Notes under the pieces: model-generated | What the model was told of the DNA's origin: nothing | Seen by the model: only the letters and a program-made list of their open reading frames with translations | Database searches by the model: none | From: DASQPR01 sp035713725 | Lineage (GTDB): Bacteria > Actinomycetota > Actinomycetes > Mycobacteriales > Micromonosporaceae | Length of the DNA stretch: 64,000 nucleotides | NCBI GenBank assembly: GCA_035713725.1 | Contig: DASTMZ010000137.1 | Location: 1 to 64,000 of the forward strand | Reading direction: 5' to 3' | Made by a program: the position numbers and the translations under genes | Shown here: positions 1 to 8,005 of the stretch, piece after piece | How positions within the stretch are numbered: the first letter of the stretch is position 1 | Layout of the letters: each line of letters begins with the position of its first letter

Positions 1-644
1 TGAACCCATCCGACCTCACCGTCGACCAACAACTCGCGCTTCGCACGGCCGCGACAAATCTGCGGAGCGAATTCGGCGATCTCTTTGGCGCCGAGACCAT
101 CGAACGATTCCTGCACTCGAGTTACCACCAGTTCGCGACCAACGCCCACATCGACCGGTTCCTGCCACTCATGGCGGAACGCTTTGCGCGACAGCGCCTG
201 CACGCGCTGGCCAAGGTCGAGGGCCATCGTGAGGACGGACGGCCGATTGTGCTGTTTCTCTGCGTGCACAACGCGGGTCGCAGCCAGATGGCACTTGGCT
301 TCTTCAACCAACTTGCTCACGGTGGTGCGGTCGGTTGGTCCGGCGGCTCCGAACCCGGTGTCTCCATCAACCCGGCCGCCGTCGCTGCCATGGCCGAACG
401 CGGCATCGACATCACCGGCGAGTTCCCGAAGCCGTGGACCGACGAAGTTGTCCGCGCGGCGGACGTCGTCATCACCATGGGCTGCGGCGATGCCTGCCCG
501 ATCTTTCCCGGCAAGCGATACCTCAACTGGGATCTCGACGATCCAGCGGGACAAGACGTCGAACAGGTACGTCCGATCCGTGACGAGATCGAGCGACGCG
601 TCCGAACCCTCCTCGGCGAACTCAACGTCACCTCGATCAGCTAA
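1..644 (+). CDS. arsC: Arsenate reductase with N-terminal helical domain (start codon cut by window edge)
   Basis: Low-molecular-weight phosphatase-fold arsenate reductase, which in actinobacteria reduces arsenate in the cytoplasm using mycothiol/mycoredoxin (family knowledge). Bases 1-2 are the last two letters of an xTG codon in the reading frame, so the start lies one base outside the window and the protein is about 214 residues. Residues 1-70 form the helical domain typical of actinobacterial ArsC; from about residue 84 the phosphatase fold follows, with the CVHNAGRS P-loop (nucleophile Cys88) and the FPKPWTDE and CPIFPGKR segments conserved. An internal ATG at 171 would remove the helical domain and is unlikely to be the real start. 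Other ars genes would be upstream, outside the window. Confidence 0.9.
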   Translation, partial: NPSDLTVDQQLALRTAATNLRSEFGDLFGAETIERFLHSSYHQFATNAHIDRFLPLMAERFARQRLHALAKVEGHREDGRPIVLFLCVHNAGRSQMALGFFNQLAHGGAVGWSGGSEPGVSINPAAVAAMAERGIDITGEFPKPWTDEVVRAADVVITMGCGDACPIFPGKRYLNWDLDDPAGQDVEQVRPIRDEIERRVRTLLGELNVTSIS

Positions 645-746
645 TGCACCAGCTTGGCCGCGCGAGCTTACCCGCGCGCTCGATGCGCGTCCCTGATGAC
701 GTTGCGCTGACCGTTGGTGGACCAACGCGACCGTTATCTTGACGTA

Positions 747-2354
747 ATGGGTCAGAGCACAGTCGACGTTCTCGTGGTTGGCGCCGGGCCGACCGGATTG
801 GCGTTGGCCGCGCATCTGGTGGCGCACGGCGTTCGGCCGCGGCTGATCGATCGGGCCACCGACCGGGTCCACGAATCACGAGCGTTGGCGATCCAACCGC
901 GCACGCTCGAGGTTCTCGCTGGGCTGGGTGTCAGCGAGCACCTGGTCGAACACGGCAATCGCATGGTCCGGATGCGAATCCATGCTGGCAGGCGCGACTT
1001 GTCGATTCCACTGTTCGACCTCGGCATGGCTGACACTGCGTATCCGTTCCTGTTGTTCCTATCCCAGGCCGAAACCGAACGGATCCTTGCCGAGCATCTC
1101 GCCGATCGTGGCGTGCGTATCGAGCGAGGTGTGGAGCTCAGACAACTCCAACACGACGGCGATGTTGTGACCACCGTGCTGCGCAATGGCAGTGCTACGG
1201 AGACTGTCACGGCACGTTATGTGGTGGGTTGCGACGGAGCACACAGTACGGTGCGGTCCGCCGCCGGCATCGCGTTCGAGGGCGGCTCGTACCCACAGAA
1301 CTTCGTGCTCGTCGACACGGAAGCGGATGGCATCGCAACGGACGCCGCGCACGTGTTCCTTTCCGAGCGCGGGATGTTGTTTTTCTTTCCGCTCGGCGCA
1401 CCGGCAAGTTGGCGGCTGCTGGCTATGCGACCCGCCGGCGACGACACCGATCGTGCGCCGGACGACATCACGCTCGACGAGGTAGAGGCGCTCGCCGTTC
1501 GCTACACCGGTGGCGCCGTGCGACTGCACGACCCGATTTGGATGACCAACTTCCGCCTGCACCACCGAGTCGCGGCCCACTACCGGTCCGGGCGGATCTT
1601 CCTCGCCGGCGATGCCGCTCACATCCACTCGCCGGCCGGGGCCCAAGGCATGAACACCGGAATCCAGGATGCTGTCAACCTCGCCTGGAAGCTTGCTGAC
1701 ACTATCCACGGCCGCGCGAACCCGAACCTGCTCGACACGTACGAAGCAGAGCGCGCGCCGGTCGGTCGTGCCGTGCTCCGCTTCACCGACCGCGCGTTCA
1801 CCATTGCGACGACAGACAACGCGCTCGTCCGGTTCGCGAGACGCGTGATCGCACCGACCGTGATACCACTTGCCACCAAGTCGCAAGGTGGTCGCCGCTA
1901 CGCGTTTCGTACCATCGCTCAGCTCGCTATCCGCTACCGGAGCAGCCCGCTGTGCGTGAACGGTCAGCACGCGTTCGGCCGCGGTCTGCGCGCCGGCGAC
2001 CGCCTGCCCAATGCGCCGATCCGCGTGCACGGACAGCCGTCGACCCTGCACGCGCTCATCGCCGAACCGGGTTGGCACCTGCTGCAATGCGGTCCGCCTA
2101 ACGACCAGCCGGCCGGGCACCACCGGACCGGGCTCAGCGTCCACCACCTGACCGCGAGCGACCGCGATGGCGAGGTTGCGCTGGACGCGATCGCGATGCG
2201 CAGGCTGAATCTCCGACCACACGACAACGCGGTCTACGTTGTGCGGCCGGACGGGCACATCGGATACCGATCCCGCCATCAAGCCGACGACCTCGCCGAA
2301 TATCTGGACCGTTGGCTGCCCGCGGCTGCGTCGGCGAGCCAATCGCAACCATGA
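747..2354 (+). CDS. Class A FAD-dependent monooxygenase (phenol hydroxylase/PheA-TfdB type)
   Basis: Flavoprotein hydroxylase of the group that hydroxylates aromatic rings or inactivates aromatic antibiotics using NAD(P)H and oxygen. It has the Rossmann FAD motif VGAGPTG near residues 11-17, the DG-like motif VGCDGAHSTVR near the middle, and the second FAD-binding motif FLAGDAAHIHSPAGAQGMN near residue 285-300. The C-terminal ~120 residues look like the thioredoxin-like domain of phenol hydroxylases (GDRLPNAP, then YVVRPDGHIGYR). I chose the ATG at 747; a TTG at 714 would add 11 residues with no family support. It converges on a ribosomal protection gene 27 bp away, so a drug-modifying role is possible, but the substrate cannot be read from sequence. 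Confidence 0.85.
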   Translation: MGQSTVDVLVVGAGPTGLALAAHLVAHGVRPRLIDRATDRVHESRALAIQPRTLEVLAGLGVSEHLVEHGNRMVRMRIHAGRRDLSIPLFDLGMADTAYPFLLFLSQAETERILAEHLADRGVRIERGVELRQLQHDGDVVTTVLRNGSATETVTARYVVGCDGAHSTVRSAAGIAFEGGSYPQNFVLVDTEADGIATDAAHVFLSERGMLFFFPLGAPASWRLLAMRPAGDDTDRAPDDITLDEVEALAVRYTGGAVRLHDPIWMTNFRLHHRVAAHYRSGRIFLAGDAAHIHSPAGAQGMNTGIQDAVNLAWKLADTIHGRANPNLLDTYEAERAPVGRAVLRFTDRAFTIATTDNALVRFARRVIAPTVIPLATKSQGGRRYAFRTIAQLAIRYRSSPLCVNGQHAFGRGLRAGDRLPNAPIRVHGQPSTLHALIAEPGWHLLQCGPPNDQPAGHHRTGLSVHHLTASDRDGEVALDAIAMRRLNLRPHDNAVYVVRPDGHIGYRSRHQADDLAEYLDRWLPAAASASQSQP

Positions 2355-2381
2355 CCGGCGCATCCGGGGCGTCGACGCACG

Positions 2382-4391
2382 TCAACGGCTCAGTGCGGCC
2401 GTGTGGCCGGTCAGCGACGCTAGATACTCCTGACGGTGCAGCGGATTGGCCGTGGTACGGCGACGCGACGGGAGAGTGCCGCGCACCGGTTGGTGGCCCG
2501 CCGAGGACGTCTGCATGCCGCCCTCGCCGCTGGTCAACGCCGGCAGTTTGCGTCGCAGCGCCGGCGCGTCGGCGGCTGGGAGCACCGCCTCGATCGTGAT
2601 CTCGTCGCCGCGTACCAACTGATTGTCGACCGTGGCACCGAGCGAGGCCGCGGCGGCGAGCACCGGACCGACCATGCTGAGCGGAGCGTCGATGGTCACG
2701 CGCGCCATCGGCTCGCACACCGTTGTGCCGGCGTCGTTCAGCGCCGCCATCACGACGATCGGCGCGAGCTTGCGGAAGTCGGCGGCGGTGCTCGTCGGTC
2801 CGCGTTGGCTCGGCCCGCCGTCCGCCACGCTGTAGTTGCTGTCGACCATCGTGACGACGCAGTCCGTCACGGGCCAGCCGTGCAGTCCTTCGCGGAGCGC
2901 TTCGCGCACGTAGTCGGCCATGCTGGCGGCGAACTCGTCGACTGTGCGATAGACGTAGAGCGGCACGGCCCGGAAGTCCACTCCGAGGCGGAATGCCACG
3001 CCGGTGCCCGGCGGCGCGGGTTCGACGCGTAGCCCGATGGTCGCCTGGAACGGGTTGTCCGGCGTGTTCAGGCGCTCGATCGCTTCGCCGACGCGCGTCG
3101 GCCGCTCGATGTAGAGCATGGTCGTCGCTCGGAACTCGGCGTCGATGCCGAAGTCGTCGGCGAGCGTCGCCTGGATGACTTCCTTCTGCACCTCGCCGTA
3201 GAGCGAAACGGCTAGCTCGTGGTGTACGTCGTCGATGCGTACGTTGATGAGCGGATCCTGCTCGGCAAGCTGCGTCAGGGCCGACCGGAGTGCGACATGG
3301 TCGCTGTGCCGAACCGGCACGACGACCGCCTCCATCGTCGGCAGCGCGAAGTGGTGTTGCTCCCGCTCGCCGGAGCGGGCGCCGATCGAGTCGCCGACCT
3401 TGACGTGTGCGAGTCCCCACAGCTTGCCGATCTCGCCCGCAGACACGGCATCGCGGCGCACCCAAGCGCCACGGTCGAACACCCGGATCGCGGTCACCTT
3501 GTCAGTGCCGCCGTTGACCTGCTCGCGCACTCGCAGCGCGCCGGCCGACATGCGTACGTAGGCGACCTTCTCGCCCGCCGTACCGCGATCGATCTTGAAG
3601 ATGCTGCCGTTCGGCGCGCCATCGGTGTCACCGGCCGCCGACGGAAGCATGTCGACGATTCCGTCCATCAGCGCATCGACGCCGGCACCGGTCACGGCCG
3701 ATCCGACGAACACCGGATGGATGGCGGCCCGCCGGGTCTGGGTGACGAGTTCGCTCCACAGCCGCTGTGTAGTCACCGCGGTTTCGTCGTCCACGTACGC
3801 GGCGAGCAACCCTTCGTCGCGGTCGGCGAGCGAGTCGATGAGGACGCCGCGGAAGCCATCGTCGTCCATGGACAGCGGTGTCACATACGCGGCGCGCGAC
3901 CCGAGTCGGTCCGCGCGCGCCATCGGGACCGCGGTCACCGCGAGCCGACGCTCGATTTGCGCCAGCGTTCGATCGACATCCGCGCCGCTTCGGTCAATCT
4001 TGTTCACGAACAACAACGTCGGTACGCGCAACCGTTGCAGCGCGCGCATCAGCACGCGGGTCTGTGGCTGGACACCCTCGACCGCCGAGATCACCAGTAC
4101 GGCGCCGTCCAGCACCGCCAACGAACGGTCCACTTCGGCGATGAAATCCGGGTGGCCCGGTGTGTCAATGAGGTTGATCGACGTACCACGAATGACAAGC
4201 GACACCACGGCGGCGCGGATCGTGATGCCACGTTGGCGCTCGAGCGCCAACGAATCGGTCTGCGTCGTGCCGTCGTCGACGCGACCGATCTCGCCGATGA
4301 CGCCGGCGGAAAAGAGGAGCCGCTCGGAAAGTGTTGTCTTACCGGCGTCTACATGCGCCAGGATCCCGAGATTCAACGTGCTGCGCAGCAA
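2382..4391 (-). CDS. TetM/OtrA-like tetracycline resistance ribosomal protection GTPase
   Basis: EF-G-like GTPase of the ribosomal protection family, which releases tetracycline from the 30S subunit. All GTPase motifs are visible: AHVDAGKT (12-19), RGITI (about 55-59), DTPGH (76-80) and NKID (130-133), followed by EF-G domains II-V over a full length of about 669 residues. Family members begin a few residues before LNLGILAHVDAGKT, so I placed the start at the TTG at 4391, which has GAAGG about nine bases upstream; the frame stays open to a GTG at 4457. It is divergent from a PadR gene with a palindrome between them, suggesting inducible repression. It could be a housekeeping-like OtrA paralogue rather than clinical-type resistance. 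Confidence 0.85.
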   Translation of the reverse strand: MLRSTLNLGILAHVDAGKTTLSERLLFSAGVIGEIGRVDDGTTQTDSLALERQRGITIRAAVVSLVIRGTSINLIDTPGHPDFIAEVDRSLAVLDGAVLVISAVEGVQPQTRVLMRALQRLRVPTLLFVNKIDRSGADVDRTLAQIERRLAVTAVPMARADRLGSRAAYVTPLSMDDDGFRGVLIDSLADRDEGLLAAYVDDETAVTTQRLWSELVTQTRRAAIHPVFVGSAVTGAGVDALMDGIVDMLPSAAGDTDGAPNGSIFKIDRGTAGEKVAYVRMSAGALRVREQVNGGTDKVTAIRVFDRGAWVRRDAVSAGEIGKLWGLAHVKVGDSIGARSGEREQHHFALPTMEAVVVPVRHSDHVALRSALTQLAEQDPLINVRIDDVHHELAVSLYGEVQKEVIQATLADDFGIDAEFRATTMLYIERPTRVGEAIERLNTPDNPFQATIGLRVEPAPPGTGVAFRLGVDFRAVPLYVYRTVDEFAASMADYVREALREGLHGWPVTDCVVTMVDSNYSVADGGPSQRGPTSTAADFRKLAPIVVMAALNDAGTTVCEPMARVTIDAPLSMVGPVLAAAASLGATVDNQLVRGDEITIEAVLPAADAPALRRKLPALTSGEGGMQTSSAGHQPVRGTLPSRRRTTANPLHRQEYLASLTGHTAALSR

Positions 4392-4553
4392 TCGTCGCAC
4401 CCTTCGAATGGACGAGTAGGTCCTTCTCGAGAGAGATCGACGTTGCTCGCATGTCACGCTCCTTCGGTGTTCGTGTCGACGACGACCAGCACACCACGCG
4501 GCCGGCCCCGGCGCGAGGGATTTTCGGCTAGCCGCCGCCGACCATTGCGTTAG

Positions 4554-4581
4554 TACACTCTCCGATATACGCTTATTGGAG
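4554..4581 (+). promoter_or_regulatory. Candidate PadR operator/promoter between tet-like gene and padR
   Basis: An imperfect inverted repeat CTCCGATA, six bases, TATTGGAG (7 of 8 pairs) spans 4560-4581, with a TACACT -10-like hexamer at 4554-4559. It lies between the divergent ribosomal protection gene and the PadR gene, 19 bp upstream of the PadR start. PadR proteins commonly autoregulate through such dyads; binding here is inferred. Confidence 0.5.
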
Positions 4582-4600
4582 TTAGTTGGAGGGTGATCGC

Positions 4601-4918
4601 ATGACGAGAGACTCGATCCGCGGTTCGTCGGACCGCAGCATCCTGATCCTCACGAGCCTCGCGGACGCGCCGAAGCATGGGTACGCACTGATCAAGGACA
4701 TCGAAGACTTCGCCGGTGTCAAGCTCGGCGCGGGCACGCTCTACGGCGCGCTGGCGAAGTTGGAGGACGCGGGTCTGGTCGAGCCGCTGCCTAGCGAAGA
4801 TCGCCGACGGCCCTACCGGATCACGCCGGCGGGTCGGGAGCACCTGCGCGAGCGGCTCACCGAGGCCGCGCGCATCGCGAAGGTCGGGCTGCGTCGCTTG
4901 ACGGTGGCGTGGTCATGA
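4601..4918 (+). CDS. PadR-family transcriptional regulator
   Basis: Short PadR-type winged-helix repressor, 105 residues. The N-terminal part carries the signature ILTSLADAPKHGYALIKDIE, then GAGTLYGALAKLEDAGLVE with the recognition helix, and the basic wing RRRPYRITPAGREHL. The ATG at 4601 has GGAGGG eight bases upstream. The stop codon overlaps the next start (ATGA, 4915-4918), so the downstream membrane protein is translationally coupled. PadR repressors usually sense small molecules or stress and control neighbouring transporter or resistance genes; the divergent ribosomal protection gene and the coupled membrane protein are the likely targets. Confidence 0.9.
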   Translation: MTRDSIRGSSDRSILILTSLADAPKHGYALIKDIEDFAGVKLGAGTLYGALAKLEDAGLVEPLPSEDRRRPYRITPAGREHLRERLTEAARIAKVGLRRLTVAWS

Positions 4919-5793
4919 GCGCGCGGCTGGTGCGCACGGCGCTGGCGTGCTACCCGCGCGCCTGGCGCGACCGCTACGGGGCCGAGCTCGCGGTGTTGAC
5001 CGACGACCTCATCGAAGCGGGGGAGACGTCGGCGTTCGCCGCCGCGGCGAACCTCGTTGGTGGCGCGGTGCGGCAGCGATGGCGTGCCGCGGCCAGATCA
5101 CACGACGCGGTGCTCACCGCGACGCTTGCCATGGCGGTCGGCGCCGTGGTCGTGGCGGCCGCCATTCGGGCCGGGCACAGAGGAGGAACGATGCGGCCGT
5201 ACTTTTACACGCACCACGTGGGCTTCGTGCTATTCGTCGCCGTGGTGGCCTGGTTGATGGTGGAGTTCGTCGAGTTCCTGCGCGTCCAGGAGCGGCGAAG
5301 CAAGAACGGTTCGGTGCAGCGCACGCCAACGGTCGCCTTCTATGTGGTTGGCGTCGCGGTGGTGATCGCCGAGAACGTGTGGCTCTACCTCGCGCCGCCG
5401 GTCGTACCAGACGCGACGATCAGTCACGGCGGGGTTGCGTTCGCGGTGGGTATGACGATATTCCTGGCCGGCGTGGCGATGCGCGTGTGGTCGTTCCGGG
5501 CGCTCGGGCAGTATTTCTCGTTCTCGATCGAGGTCCGGCCGGACCAGAATGTGGTGACGGCCGGCCCGTATCGGACGGTGCGCCACCCGAGTTACGCGGG
5601 CGGCCTGCTCATGGTCGTCGGGGTTGGGCTCACGTCAGCCAACTGGGCAGCGGTCGCGGTCATGGCGGTGCTGGCGCTCGTCATGGTCGTCTGGCGGATA
5701 CGCGTGGAAGAGAACGCGCTGCTGACCACGCTCGGCGACCGGTACCGGTCGTACGCCTCGGGTACGAAGCGCCTCGTGCCCCTCGTGTGGTGA
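4915..5793 (+). CDS. PadR-coupled protein fused to membrane isoprenylcysteine-type methyltransferase
   Basis: A 292-residue protein that looks like two genes read as one. Residues 1 to about 80 have the ACYPRAWRDRYGAEL motif of short proteins that often follow PadR genes in actinobacteria. Residues from about 93 form a membrane protein with four or five hydrophobic helices and the C-terminal signature GPYRTVRHPSYAGG plus RVEENALLTTLGDRY of the isoprenylcysteine carboxyl methyltransferase/phospholipid methyltransferase family, which uses S-adenosylmethionine. An in-frame ATG at 5191 has a strong AGAGGAGGA sequence just before it, so the methyltransferase may also be made separately. It starts inside the padR stop codon (ATGA). 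Confidence 0.8.
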   Translation: MSARLVRTALACYPRAWRDRYGAELAVLTDDLIEAGETSAFAAAANLVGGAVRQRWRAAARSHDAVLTATLAMAVGAVVVAAAIRAGHRGGTMRPYFYTHHVGFVLFVAVVAWLMVEFVEFLRVQERRSKNGSVQRTPTVAFYVVGVAVVIAENVWLYLAPPVVPDATISHGGVAFAVGMTIFLAGVAMRVWSFRALGQYFSFSIEVRPDQNVVTAGPYRTVRHPSYAGGLLMVVGVGLTSANWAAVAVMAVLALVMVVWRIRVEENALLTTLGDRYRSYASGTKRLVPLVW

Positions 5794-5804
5794 GCGTAGC
5801 GGGG

Positions 5805-6305
5805 CTAAACCTCGCGGTCGACCGGGCCAAGCCACCAATCGCGTTCCGGTGGCTCGCCGGCCGCGTCGTTGAGCGCCTGCAGGGCGGCGGCGACGTGACG
5901 ATGTGTGCCGGTCGGTATCGCGTCGACGATGCCGCCGAGTTCGCTACGCCGACGCCGGGTCACGTCCCGGACCAGATCCCGGCCGACCGGCGTCAGGCTC
6001 AAGCGCACCTCGCGGCGGTCCGCCGCGGTACGGGACCGGCGCGCGAGTCCCTTGCGTACTAGCCGGTCACACATCCGCGTGGCGGTGGACGGCGCGACAC
6101 CGAGGTCCGCGGCGATGTCGATGACGCGCTGTGGGCCGCGGGACGCGAGCACGACCAGGGCACGCGACTGTGGCAGCGTCACGTCGGGATCGACATCCGC
6201 AAGGGAGCGGCCGGCAATGGCAACCATCGCTCGGCTGGCGGTCATCAACGCCTCGATCAACTCGTCACGGGACGTGGTGTTCTTCACGGCGGCAGGCGAT
6301 GGCAT
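5805..6305 (-). CDS. MarR-family transcriptional regulator
   Basis: MarR winged-helix regulator of 166 residues. The DNA-binding part includes QRVIDIAADLGVAPSTATRM, followed by the basic wing RRSRTAADRREVRLSLTPVG. I chose the ATG at 6305 (MPSPAAVKNTT); an upstream in-frame start would add 43 residues with no family character. It ends 11 bp from the convergent membrane methyltransferase gene. Its 5' side faces a small zinc-ribbon-like membrane protein gene at 6477, and a perfect palindrome at 6424-6438 lies between the two, so this regulator or the MarR-DUF488 protein nearby may bind it. The ligand is unknown. Confidence 0.85.
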   Translation of the reverse strand: MPSPAAVKNTTSRDELIEALMTASRAMVAIAGRSLADVDPDVTLPQSRALVVLASRGPQRVIDIAADLGVAPSTATRMCDRLVRKGLARRSRTAADRREVRLSLTPVGRDLVRDVTRRRRSELGGIVDAIPTGTHRHVAAALQALNDAAGEPPERDWWLGPVDREV

Positions 6306-6423
6306 CCTGCAATTGTTGCCTAGCGCACCGCTTCGCGGAACGACAGTTTCGCGGGTCTGTCGCCCCGCCCGGTCGGGTCCCGCACACGCCGGGAATCGAG
6401 TATGCATCGGCGGTCGGATAAGA

Positions 6424-6459
6424 TATCGTGACACGATAGAATCGCACGACGATATATCG
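6424..6459 (+). promoter_or_regulatory. Palindromic MarR-type operator cluster
   Basis: TATCGTG-A-CACGATA at 6424-6438 is a perfect 15-bp palindrome. A second, degenerate copy (TCG n5 ACGATA) follows at 6442-6454 and a CGATATATCG palindrome at 6450-6459. The cluster sits just upstream of the gene at 6477. A related sequence occurs at 7498-7512 (12 of 15 bases), in front of the MarR-DUF488 gene. Confidence 0.6.
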
Positions 6460-6476
6460 GGAAGAAGGCGAACGGC

Positions 6477-6722
6477 ATGGCCGTCGAGGCGCTGGCCGTT
6501 GTGCTCGCGGTACTGCTTGCGATCGTCGCCACCGCGGCGGCGTACGTCGGGATCCTAGGTACGTTCGGCGCGGTCAACATCGTTCGGTGCGCGCACTGCG
6601 GGCGGCTTGGTCTGGTGCGTGCGCACCGGCCACTGCTCAATTGCGCGAGGTGCCGGCATGCCGCGGTCATGCATCCGTTCCACGCGTTGCACCTCCACGC
6701 AACGCACGCGCATCGCCGGTAG
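6477..6722 (+). CDS. Small membrane protein with zinc-ribbon-like cysteines
   Basis: An 81-residue protein that I do not recognise by name. Residues 3-33 form one hydrophobic helix, after which CAHC and CARC pairs about 18 residues apart suggest a cytoplasmic zinc ribbon. The tail is rich in histidine (HPFHALHLHATHAH), which could also bind metal. GAAGAAGG stands ten bases before the ATG. A palindromic operator cluster lies directly upstream and the MarR-DUF488 gene converges on it 12 bp downstream, so it is probably the regulated target of one of the two flanking MarR proteins. Confidence 0.65.
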   Translation: MAVEALAVVLAVLLAIVATAAAYVGILGTFGAVNIVRCAHCGRLGLVRAHRPLLNCARCRHAAVMHPFHALHLHATHAHRR

Positions 6723-6734
6723 CAGCGCGGCGCC

Positions 6735-7484
6735 CTACCGTCCGCCAAGCACGTCACGGAGCACGGCGGCAGCGGACCGATCGGGGTCACGGGCCGCCGT
6801 GACCAACACGACGTCCGCGTCGGCGGCCTGATCCCGGAGCAGATCGAGGGCGAGGTCGCCGGCGTCGGTCTGTAGCTCGGTCCGGTAGCGGCGAGCGAAC
6901 TCGTCGAACCGTTGCGGCGCGTCGGCGTACCACCGGCGAAGCTGAGCGCTCGGCGCGGCGTCCTTGGCCCACAACGTGACGTTGGTCGTCGTCCGGGCCA
7001 GCGCGCGCGGCCACCCGCCGTCGACGAGGATCCGCCGGGCCGGCGACCGTCCAGGGTTGTCGTAGACGCTTGCGATCCGCACCTCGACCGCCGACTCGCG
7101 GGGGCTCGGCAGGCGCGCCGCGAGTCGTTCCAGCTCCTCGAGATGCAATGCGGACAGCCGCTCCAGCCGCTCCGCGCCCGCCGTCGTCAGGCGAAGACGC
7201 ACCACGCGGTGGTCGTCCTCGTCGCGCACCCGGCACACCAGACCCGCCGCGTCCGCACGGTCCACCAAGCCGACCACGCTGTGATGCCGAAGCAGGAGAT
7301 AGTCGGCGACGTCACGGATGGTCGGGCCGCGCCGGTCGGTGTGCCCGCGGATCGCCAGCATCAGTTGATGTTGGGCCGGCGTCAAACCGGCGGCTTGTGC
7401 CTGTTGCTCGCTCCACCGCTCGAACTGGCGCAGGCCGGTCCGCAGCGCGAGCAGGCGCGCGTAGACCACGTCCGAGAGACCCAC
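6735..7484 (-). CDS. MarR regulator fused to a DUF488 domain
   Basis: A 249-residue two-domain protein. Residues 1 to about 115 are a MarR winged helix (AQHQLMLAIRGH, GPTIRDVADYLLLRHHSVVG, then DEDDHRVVRLRLTTAG). Residues about 132-247 match DUF488: the spaced motifs YDNPG, ILVDGGWPRAL, WAKDAAPSAQLRRWY and FARRYRTEL are all in family order. DUF488 proteins have no firmly assigned activity, so here it may act as a sensor domain. Its upstream region (7494-7513) carries a dyad similar to the palindrome at 6424-6438, consistent with autoregulation plus control of the small membrane protein gene. It ends 12 bp from that convergent gene. Confidence 0.85.
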   Translation of the reverse strand: MGLSDVVYARLLALRTGLRQFERWSEQQAQAAGLTPAQHQLMLAIRGHTDRRGPTIRDVADYLLLRHHSVVGLVDRADAAGLVCRVRDEDDHRVVRLRLTTAGAERLERLSALHLEELERLAARLPSPRESAVEVRIASVYDNPGRSPARRILVDGGWPRALARTTTNVTLWAKDAAPSAQLRRWYADAPQRFDEFARRYRTELQTDAGDLALDLLRDQAADADVVLVTAARDPDRSAAAVLRDVLGGR

Positions 7485-7493
7485 CCGTTCACC

Positions 7494-7513
7494 GTATCGT
7501 CGTGACGCGATAC
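7494..7513 (-). promoter_or_regulatory. Candidate MarR-DUF488 autoregulatory operator
   Basis: GTATCG, eight bases, CGATAC forms a dyad ten bases upstream of the MarR-DUF488 start. Within it, positions 7498-7512 match the perfect palindrome at 6424-6438 at 12 of 15 bases, suggesting one regulator binds both. Confidence 0.5.
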
Positions 7514-7654
7514 AGCGGGGTCCTGGCGCAGGTGGCGAAACACGGCCCGCTTCGACTCACAGCCATCACTGCCCTAACCACTGATTGCATGATGCATGTA
7601 TAGCTGCAATTCTGGTGGGTACGTGTTGGTCGAGGGTTAGGAAGGGGCGACGCC

Positions 7655-8005
7655 ATGCGCCTCACGACACAGCGCGCGCCTGAGGGCGGCTACCAATGGG
7701 CGATCACATGGTCACCGCAGCATCCCGAAGCGGTGGCACGGGGGACGCACGCATATCCGGATCTTGAATCGTGTGCGCGGGCGGCCAAGCAGGTTTTCGT
7801 GGCCGAGCCGGGCGCGATCCGACCGGTCGAACAGCCGACCGGCGGCTGGCGGTGGGTGGTCAGCGGCCCGGACGGCTCGCCGGTCGCGGAGTCGTCGGCC
7901 ACCTACGACAACGCGGCCACCTGCGGATATGCGCTGTACGAGCTGCGCCACGCGCTCGCCCGACATAGCCACGACATCGCGCAACGACGGCGCGCCGTGC
8001 GCTGA
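7655..8005 (+). CDS. Hypothetical protein with two YegP/DUF1508-like repeats
   Basis: A 116-residue soluble protein of unknown function. It appears to hold two copies of a short beta-beta-beta-alpha unit: GGYQWAITW...YPDLESCARAAKQV (about 11-47) and GGWRWVVSGPDG...YDNAATCGYALYEL (about 62-99). This resembles the YegP/DUF1508 fold, in which a tryptophan strand is followed by SE.Y and a helix. AGGAAGGGG precedes the ATG. A 6-bp inverted repeat ATTGCA/TGCAAT at 7584-7610 lies in the upstream region. No partner gene is evident; the next gene converges on it. Confidence 0.6.
   Translation: MRLTTQRAPEGGYQWAITWSPQHPEAVARGTHAYPDLESCARAAKQVFVAEPGAIRPVEQPTGGWRWVVSGPDGSPVAESSATYDNAATCGYALYELRHALARHSHDIAQRRRAVR

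Noticed and set aside
171..644. ArsC starting at the internal ATG 171
   Set aside because: The frame upstream is open to the first base and encodes the conserved N-terminal helical domain, with an xTG codon one base outside the window.
1059..2363. Long minus-strand frame opposite the FAD monooxygenase
   Set aside because: It mirrors the codon bias of the real gene on the plus strand and has no recognisable domain.
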